A stretch of 64,000 nucleotides of DNA, taken from the NCBI RefSeq assembly GCF_030269125.1, contig NZ_BSSM01000017.1, forward strand, positions 1 through 64,000, read 5' to 3'. The notes beneath the pieces are model-generated. The model searched no databases, had not been told where the DNA came from, and worked only from the letters and a program-made list of their open reading frames with translations. The position numbers were made by a program, and so were the translations under genes. The DNA is from Streptomyces hygroscopicus subsp. hygroscopicus (GTDB taxonomy: Bacteria; Actinomycetota; Actinomycetes; Streptomycetales; Streptomycetaceae). Positions 59,870-64,000 of this stretch are shown here, piece after piece (position 1 is the first letter of the stretch; every line of letters starts with the position of its first letter).

Positions 59870-60799
59870 TCACCTCCCGGAAGGCCCGACCGCCCGATCG
59901 CTGCCGACGGGCTGTTCGGGCAGGCGCGGCTCGCCGTGGAAGACCTGGCGGGTGTGCCAGTCGCGGTGGGCGGCGGCGACCGGGCGCACGCCCGGCTGGG
60001 GGCCGACGAGCCGGCGGCCCGCGAGGGCCGTGACGTGCGCACGGGCGGCGGGGCTGTGGCCGACGAAGCGCTGGGAGACCAGGATGCGCTGCCCCTCTCC
60101 GACGCCGAGGACCCCCCGGTCGAACAGCTTGTGGTGCAGCGAGCACAGGCACAGCCCGTTCTCGATCTCGTCGGGCCCCCCGAACGCCCACCAGCGCACA
60201 TGGGCCGCCTCCAGCCCGACCGGCACCGCGCCGATCCTGCCGTCGTACCCGCAGAACGCGCACCGGTACTCGTAGGCGGTCAGCACCAGCTCCCGCATCC
60301 GCGGATCCCGCCGCCTGCGCGCCACCGCGAGCGCGTCGCCCTCCGCCGGGTCCAGGCGCAGGCCGACCGCCTCGCACAACTCGCCGTGCAGGGAGGGCGG
60401 GAAGTGCACGTCGAGCAGCAAGCGTGCGACGGCGCCGAGCAGTGGCGGTTCCCGTCGCAGCGCCGCTCGGAACTCCGGCGCGAGCCGCCCGGTGGCACCC
60501 GTCTCCCTCAGGTCCCGCACCCCGGTTCCCGGACTGCCGGACCCGCGGTCGGTGCGCACCTCCCACACGCCGTCACCGACCAGGTGGTGGAAGGGGTACG
60601 CGGGCGTCGTCCGGTGCGGCGGCCCGTACTCGGTCAGCAGGCGTTGCAGATCCCGCTCCACCGCCGTGTACCGCAGACCGCCCTCGGCGTCCTCCTGGAA
60701 CCGGCCGAGCGCGTACAGCAGCAGGAGCGGCTTGTGCGGAGCGCGTGTCCCGTTCCTGGCCCACTGCCTCAGCTTCCCGACCCGCCCCAACCAGTCCAT
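59870..60799 (-). CDS. Phosphorothioate-DNA-binding HNH restriction endonuclease (type IV)
   Basis: A 309-residue nuclease like SprMcrA and the core of ScoMcrA. The N-terminal sulfur-binding domain opens WLGRVGKLRQWARNGTRAPH and KPLLLLYALGRFQ and contains the Y-P pair of the sulfur pocket in AYPFHHLVGDGVWEV. The C-terminal HNH domain has CAFCGYDGRIGAV, LEAAHVRWWAFGGPDEIENG and LCSLHHKLFDRGVL. Such enzymes cut foreign DNA whose backbone carries phosphorothioates from dnd systems. No dnd genes are in the window, as expected for a host that must not modify its own DNA. Confidence 0.9.
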   Translation of the reverse strand: MDWLGRVGKLRQWARNGTRAPHKPLLLLYALGRFQEDAEGGLRYTAVERDLQRLLTEYGPPHRTTPAYPFHHLVGDGVWEVRTDRGSGSPGTGVRDLRETGATGRLAPEFRAALRREPPLLGAVARLLLDVHFPPSLHGELCEAVGLRLDPAEGDALAVARRRRDPRMRELVLTAYEYRCAFCGYDGRIGAVPVGLEAAHVRWWAFGGPDEIENGLCLCSLHHKLFDRGVLGVGEGQRILVSQRFVGHSPAARAHVTALAGRRLVGPQPGVRPVAAAHRDWHTRQVFHGEPRLPEQPVGSDRAVGPSGR

Positions 60800-60972
60800 G
60801 CCGCCCGATCGTAGACGCCCTCCCCGAGCCCCTGGCAGCGCCGTCGAGTCGGTCGGGGCCGGGGCGCGTTGCCGGACGGGGCGGCCCGCCCGGCGTCCGG
60901 TCCGGTCAGGCCGGGGCCGCGGCGCCGGGGATGTCCGCGCGGGCGGAGCGGACGCCGTCGCCGGTCACCGGG

Positions 60973-61392
60973 TCACGCCTCTCGCCGGGCGTCGATCTCG
61001 GTGATCAGGGCCTCGATACGGGTCCTGATCTCGTCGCGGATGGGGCGGACGGCCTCGACGCCCTTGCCGGCCGGGTCCTCCAGGGCCCAGTCCAGGTACT
61101 TCTTGCCGGGGAAGACCGGGCAGGCGTCGCCGCAGCCCATGGTGATGACGTAGTCGGACGCCTGGACGGCCTCGGTCGTCAGGACCTTGGGCTCGGCCCG
61201 CGAGATGTCGATGCCCACCTCCTCCATGGCCTCGACCGCGGCGGGGTTGACCTGATCGCCCGGGAGGGAGCCCGCGGAGCGGACCTCGACCCGGTCGCCC
61301 GCGAGATGCGAGAGGAAACCGGCGGCCATCTGGGAGCGGCCGGCGTTGTGGACGCAGACGAACAGCACGGAAGCGATCGGGCTGGAGGGCAT
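60973..61392 (-). CDS. arsC: Arsenate reductase, thioredoxin-coupled ArsC
   Basis: A 139-residue low-molecular-weight phosphatase-fold enzyme reducing arsenate to arsenite. The nucleophile loop is C13-x5-R19 in VCVHNAGRSQ. The relay cysteines lie in TMGCGDACPVFPG. PIRDEIRTRIEALI closes the fold. The arsenite formed leaves through the ACR3 pump encoded on the other side. It diverges from arsR across a four-site operator array. Confidence 0.94.
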   Translation of the reverse strand: MPSSPIASVLFVCVHNAGRSQMAAGFLSHLAGDRVEVRSAGSLPGDQVNPAAVEAMEEVGIDISRAEPKVLTTEAVQASDYVITMGCGDACPVFPGKKYLDWALEDPAGKGVEAVRPIRDEIRTRIEALITEIDARREA

Positions 61393-61517
61393 GGTTCTTC
61401 CTTCGCTGGACGTACGGCTGCGGGCGGGCCGGGGTCCCGCCGGACGCGGGCGATCCGCGGTCGGCGGGGGTCCGCTCCGCTCCCACTGGACGGGAAGCCG
61501 GCTCCGACGAGCGACGG

Positions 61518-61589
61518 ATCAGCCAAGGCTGGTATCAGCCCTGACTGATGTGAGAGTATCAGTGCATGCTGACGTCAGTCGACGCTGAT
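61518..61589. promoter_or_regulatory. Four-site ArsR operator array
   Basis: Four copies of ATCAG-N6-CTGAT lie in a row: 61518-61533 (right arm CTGGT), 61534-61549 (perfect arms), 61558-61573 (right arm CTGAC, spanning the arsR ATG) and 61574-61589 (left arm GTCAG). Start spacings are 16, 24 and 16 bases. They lie between divergent arsC and arsR and extend into arsR codons. Confidence 0.8.
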
Positions 61590-61874
61590 CTGATCCGGGT
61601 GCTGGCCGACCCGCTCAGGCTCAGGATCGTCACCCTCCTCGCCAAGGAGACGCTCTGCACCACCCACCTGGTCGAGGAGACCGGCGCGAAGCAGACGAAC
61701 CTCTCCAACCATCTGAAGGTGCTGCGCGAGGCAGGGGTGGTGGATACCGAGCCGTGCGGCCGGTACACGTACTACAAACTGCGCCCGGACGTGCTCGCCC
61801 GCCTCGCCGACCGGTTCGCCGAACTGGCCGGGTCCGCCCGGAACGCCGCCGACACCAAGAGAGCCTGCCCGTGA
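61566..61874 (+). CDS. arsR: ArsR-family repressor of the arsenic operon
   Basis: A 102-residue winged-helix repressor: VLADPLRLRIVTLLAKETLC, the recognition region TGAKQTNLSNHLKVLREAGV and the wing GRYTYYKLRPDVL. It lacks the classical CVC motif; cysteines at TLCTT, EPCGR and the C-terminal RACP may bind arsenite instead, as in other atypical actinobacterial ArsRs. The ATG lies inside an operator copy, so the transcript may be nearly leaderless. Its stop overlaps the GTG of the pump gene. Confidence 0.92.
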   Translation: MLTSVDADLIRVLADPLRLRIVTLLAKETLCTTHLVEETGAKQTNLSNHLKVLREAGVVDTEPCGRYTYYKLRPDVLARLADRFAELAGSARNAADTKRACP

Positions 61875-62980
61875 CCCGCACCGAAGCACCCGCGACCGCC
61901 GAGGACGCCTCGGTCGTCGCGAAGCTGTCGACCCTCGACCGTTTCCTCGCCGTCTGGATCCTGCTCGCCATGGCCCTCGGCCTCGGCCTCGGCCGGCTCG
62001 TCCCCGGGCTGAACGACGCGCTGGCCAAGGTCGAGATCGGCGGCATCTCGCTCCCGATCGCCGTCGGCCTGCTGATCATGATGTATCCGGTCCTGGCCAA
62101 GGTCCGTTACGACAGGCTCGACGCCGTCACCGGCGACAAGAGGCTGATGGTCTCCTCGCTGGTCGTCAACTGGCTCGTCGGGCCCGCGGTGATGTTCGCC
62201 CTGGCGTGGATCTTCCTGCCGGACCTGCCCGAGTACCGCACCGGCCTGATCATCGTCGGCCTGGCCCGCTGCATCGCCATGGTCGTCATCTGGAACGACC
62301 TCGCCTGCGGCGACCGCGAGGCGGCCGCCGTCCTCGTGGCGCTGAACTCGGTCTTCCAGGTCCTGGCCTTCGGGCTGCTGGGCTGGTTCTACCTCGACCT
62401 GCTGCCCGGCTGGCTCGGCCTCGGCGGCGGCCGGCACCTGAGCATCTCCATGGGGAAGATCGCCCTGAACGTCGTCGTCTTCCTCGGCGTCCCGCTGCTC
62501 GCCGGGTTCCTCACCCGCCGCGTCGGCGAGAAGAAGCTCGGCCGCGCGAGGTACGAGACCCGCTTCCTGCCGAAGATCGGCCCGTGGGCGCTGTACGGCC
62601 TGCTGTTCACGATCGTCATCCTCTTCGCGCTCCAGGGGAGGACGATCACCTCCCGGCCGCTGGACGTGGCCCGGATCGCGCTGCCGCTGCTGGCCTACTT
62701 CGCGATCATGTGGTTCGGCGTCTTCGCCCTGGGCAAGGCGATCGGCCTGGCCTACGACCGCACCGCCACCCTGGCCTTCACCGCCGCCGGCAACAACTTC
62801 GAGCTGGCCATCGCCGTCGCCATCGCCACCTTCGGCGTCACCTCCGGCCAGGCCCTGTCCGGCGTGGTGGGCCCGCTGATCGAGGTGCCGGTCCTGGTCG
62901 CCCTGGTCTACGTCTCCCTCGCCTGGCGGCGGAGGTTCGGCGCCGACCCGCGGCCGGCCCCGGCCGTCCAGGACAGCTGA
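61871..62980 (+). CDS. ACR3-family arsenite efflux permease
   Basis: A 369-residue membrane protein with ten helices that exports arsenite by proton exchange. The key cysteine of helix 4 is in GLARCIAMVVIWNDLACGD, and the family signature TAAGNNFELAIAVAIATFGV lies in helix 9. GTG 61871 overlaps the arsR stop, giving translational coupling. It acts after ArsC has made arsenite. Confidence 0.95.
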   Translation: MTRTEAPATAEDASVVAKLSTLDRFLAVWILLAMALGLGLGRLVPGLNDALAKVEIGGISLPIAVGLLIMMYPVLAKVRYDRLDAVTGDKRLMVSSLVVNWLVGPAVMFALAWIFLPDLPEYRTGLIIVGLARCIAMVVIWNDLACGDREAAAVLVALNSVFQVLAFGLLGWFYLDLLPGWLGLGGGRHLSISMGKIALNVVVFLGVPLLAGFLTRRVGEKKLGRARYETRFLPKIGPWALYGLLFTIVILFALQGRTITSRPLDVARIALPLLAYFAIMWFGVFALGKAIGLAYDRTATLAFTAAGNNFELAIAVAIATFGVTSGQALSGVVGPLIEVPVLVALVYVSLAWRRRFGADPRPAPAVQDS

Positions 62981-63032
62981 TGCCCGGCCCGGACCGCCGC
63001 GGGGAGCCCGGGGCGGCCGGCCGGGGAGTGCG

Positions 63033-63120
63033 ATGAGCGTCCGGCACCCGCAGGTGGTGATCGTCGGCGGCGGCCAGGCCGGGCTCGCGGCCGGGCTGCC
63101 ACCTGCGCCGCCGGGAACGG
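63033..63120 (+). pseudogene. Fragment of an ArsO-like flavin monooxygenase gene
   Basis: From ATG 63033 the frame reads MSVRHPQVVIVGGGQAGLAAG, the FAD-binding start of a flavoprotein monooxygenase. After the glycine the reading frame shifts: the expected HLRRRERN follows in another frame (63101-63124). The rest of the gene is absent, replaced by the end of the convergent arsR-like gene. GGGGAGTGCG precedes the ATG. Confidence 0.78.
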
Positions 63121-63124
63121 AACG

Positions 63125-63499
63125 TCAGGCCGCGGCCGGGGCGACGGCGAGCAGCTTGCCCATCGACGCCAGCACCGACGGCTCGACCCGGTAGTACACC
63201 CAGGTGCCGCGCCGCTCGGAGGTGAGCAGCCCGGCGTCCTTGAGCTTCTTCAGGTGGTGGGAGACGGTCGGCTGGGAGACGCCGACGTCGGAGATGTCGC
63301 ACACGCACGCCTCGCCGCCCTCGTGGGAGGCGACGGCGGAGAACAGCCGCAGCCGCACCGGATCGCCCAGCGCCCTGAACATGCGCGCCGCGGTCTCGGC
63401 CTCCTCCGCGGTGAACGGGCGCTCGGTGAGCGGAGGGCAGCACGGCGCCACGGCGCCGGACTCGGGCGCGATCAGCGGCAGCACCTTGGGGTTCGACAT
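63125..63499 (-). CDS. Second ArsR-family repressor (CVC-type)
   Basis: A 124-residue repressor with the canonical metalloid motif ACVCDISDVG in helix alpha-4, an extra APCCPPL cysteine pair near the N-terminus, the recognition helix VSQPTVSHHLKKLKDAGLL and the wing RRGTWVYYRV. It most likely senses arsenite or antimonite and controls the divergent flavin monooxygenase gene through GTCTATGTTGAC sites. The ATG at 63499 begins SNPKVLPLIAPE. Confidence 0.92.
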   Translation of the reverse strand: MSNPKVLPLIAPESGAVAPCCPPLTERPFTAEEAETAARMFRALGDPVRLRLFSAVASHEGGEACVCDISDVGVSQPTVSHHLKKLKDAGLLTSERRGTWVYYRVEPSVLASMGKLLAVAPAAA

Positions 63500-63501
63500 G
63501 C

Positions 63502-63513
63502 GTCTATGTTGAC
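63502..63513. promoter_or_regulatory. ArsR-type operator, copy next to the second arsR
   Basis: GTCTATGTTGAC, identical to 63604-63615. It begins three bases upstream of the arsR start codon. Confidence 0.65.
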
Positions 63514-63603
63514 ACGTCTCGAACCAAGGGGTGAGGGGTCGACCGGGGCGACGGGACGGCCGCCACGGTGGCGCACCCCTTCGAGCTGGTGAATTCGACA
63601 CAT

Positions 63604-63615
63604 GTCTATGTTGAC
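63604..63615. promoter_or_regulatory. ArsR-type operator, copy next to the flavoprotein gene
   Basis: The second GTCTATGTTGAC, within a wider CACATGTCTATGTTGACG context, 71 bases before the flavoprotein start. The pair brackets the divergent promoter region. Confidence 0.65.
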
Positions 63616-63685
63616 GTTCATCGAATCAGCTGGAATGCTGGCGGTACAAACCATCGACGGATGTCGAAACACGCGAGGAGTCGCC

Positions 63686-64000
63686 GTGAACCTGCCCGCC
63701 ATCGCCGAGCTGCCCGTCGTGGTGATCGGAGCCGGACCCGTGGGCCTGGCCGCCGCCGCCCACCTGGTCGACCGCGGCATCGAGCCCCTGGTGCTGGAAG
63801 CCGGTCCGGCCGCCGGCGCGACCGTGCGCGAGTGGTCGCACGTGCGGCTGTTCTCCACCTGGGGCGAGGTCACCGACCCCGTGGCGGAGAAGCTGCTCGC
63901 GCCGACCGGCTGGACCAGGCCGGACGCGGCGACCTATCCGTCGGGCGGGGACTGGGCCGAGCGGTACCTCCAGCCGCTCGCCGACGTCCTCGGCGACAGG
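63686..64000 (+). CDS. FAD-dependent monooxygenase/oxidoreductase of the ars island, cut by the window end
   Basis: The first 105 residues of a flavoprotein: LPVVVIGAGPVGLAAAAHL is the FAD-binding GxGxxG strand, followed by LVLEAGPAAGATVREWSHVR and LFSTWGEVTDPVAE. Position beside arsR and resemblance to ArsO-type flavin monooxygenases of streptomycete ars clusters suggest a role with organoarsenicals or arsenite. GTG 63686 follows GAGGAG by six bases. The C-terminal part lies beyond the window. Confidence 0.88.
   Translation, partial: MNLPAIAELPVVVIGAGPVGLAAAAHLVDRGIEPLVLEAGPAAGATVREWSHVRLFSTWGEVTDPVAEKLLAPTGWTRPDAATYPSGGDWAERYLQPLADVLGDR

Noticed and set aside
59429..60814. 461-codon plus frame opposite the HNH nuclease gene
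   Set aside because: P/R/A-rich; the minus strand carries recognisable SBD and HNH motifs instead.

Overview
The window is high-GC actinobacterial DNA and reads as a Streptomyces chromosome. Diagnostic genes are bldN with its anti-sigma gene rsbN, the rex-hemA-hemC-hemD run, a BldC-like regulator of the bdtA type, a 32-residue bS22 ribosomal protein, class I lysS beside argS, and regulators of the DUF397/DUF5753 kind. From memory, the conserved part follows the S. coelicolor region around SCO3298-SCO3330, read in descending order; I could not check this by search.

Layout. 1-142: end of a 5S rRNA gene and its terminator. 169-7928: HAD phosphatase, membrane protein, MFS exporter, AcuC-like deacetylase, BdtA-like regulator, bS22, epimerase and acyltransferase. 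8003-12004: the developmental pair rsbN/bldN, a HAD hydrolase and a glutaredoxin-like protein. 12193-17377: a Rex operator and the rex-hemA-hemC-hemD operon, which ties tetrapyrrole synthesis to NADH/NAD+ balance. hemB follows at 22139, after an accessory block (XRE regulator, DUF397, ATPase, DUF5959, a cellulose-type LPMO under a CebR box, and a secreted phospholipase D). 23132-28950: a 198-bp duplicated low-complexity tract, a luciferase-like oxidoreductase, an NAD(P)-binding protein, a lipoprotein, a membrane-anchored XRE protein and a DUF4253 protein. 28998-31264: a xylanase/acetylxylan esterase operon with two near-identical CBM2b modules and CGAAA-type xylan boxes. 31275-36466: VOC protein, WYL regulator, argS and lysS.

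36537-38457 is a three-gene cassette: a MauE-like redox membrane protein, a Tat-signal protein and a 16-cysteine double-psi beta-barrel protein with no signal peptide. It is one of the two best candidates for an undescribed system. 38641-45439 holds a DUF2637 protein, two DUF3558 lipoproteins, RtcB, a tandem pair of small lipoproteins, an SDR and YnfA. 46087-50042 holds a luciferase-like/FMN reductase pair and a two-component system. The other main candidate is at 50428-54873: a 1481-residue protein with an HSP90-type ATPase domain and about eight 64-residue C-terminal repeats. An MprF-like protein, a truncated M55 peptidase gene, a CGNR regulator facing a metallo-hydrolase, and a phosphorothioate-DNA-directed HNH nuclease follow.

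The right end (60973-64000) is an arsenic resistance island: arsC facing arsR-ACR3 across a four-site operator array, a broken flavoprotein gene, a second arsR and the start of a flavin monooxygenase gene that leaves the window. Decayed genes cluster between about 45.4 and 63.1 kb, so this half looks more recently rearranged than the developmental/heme core.
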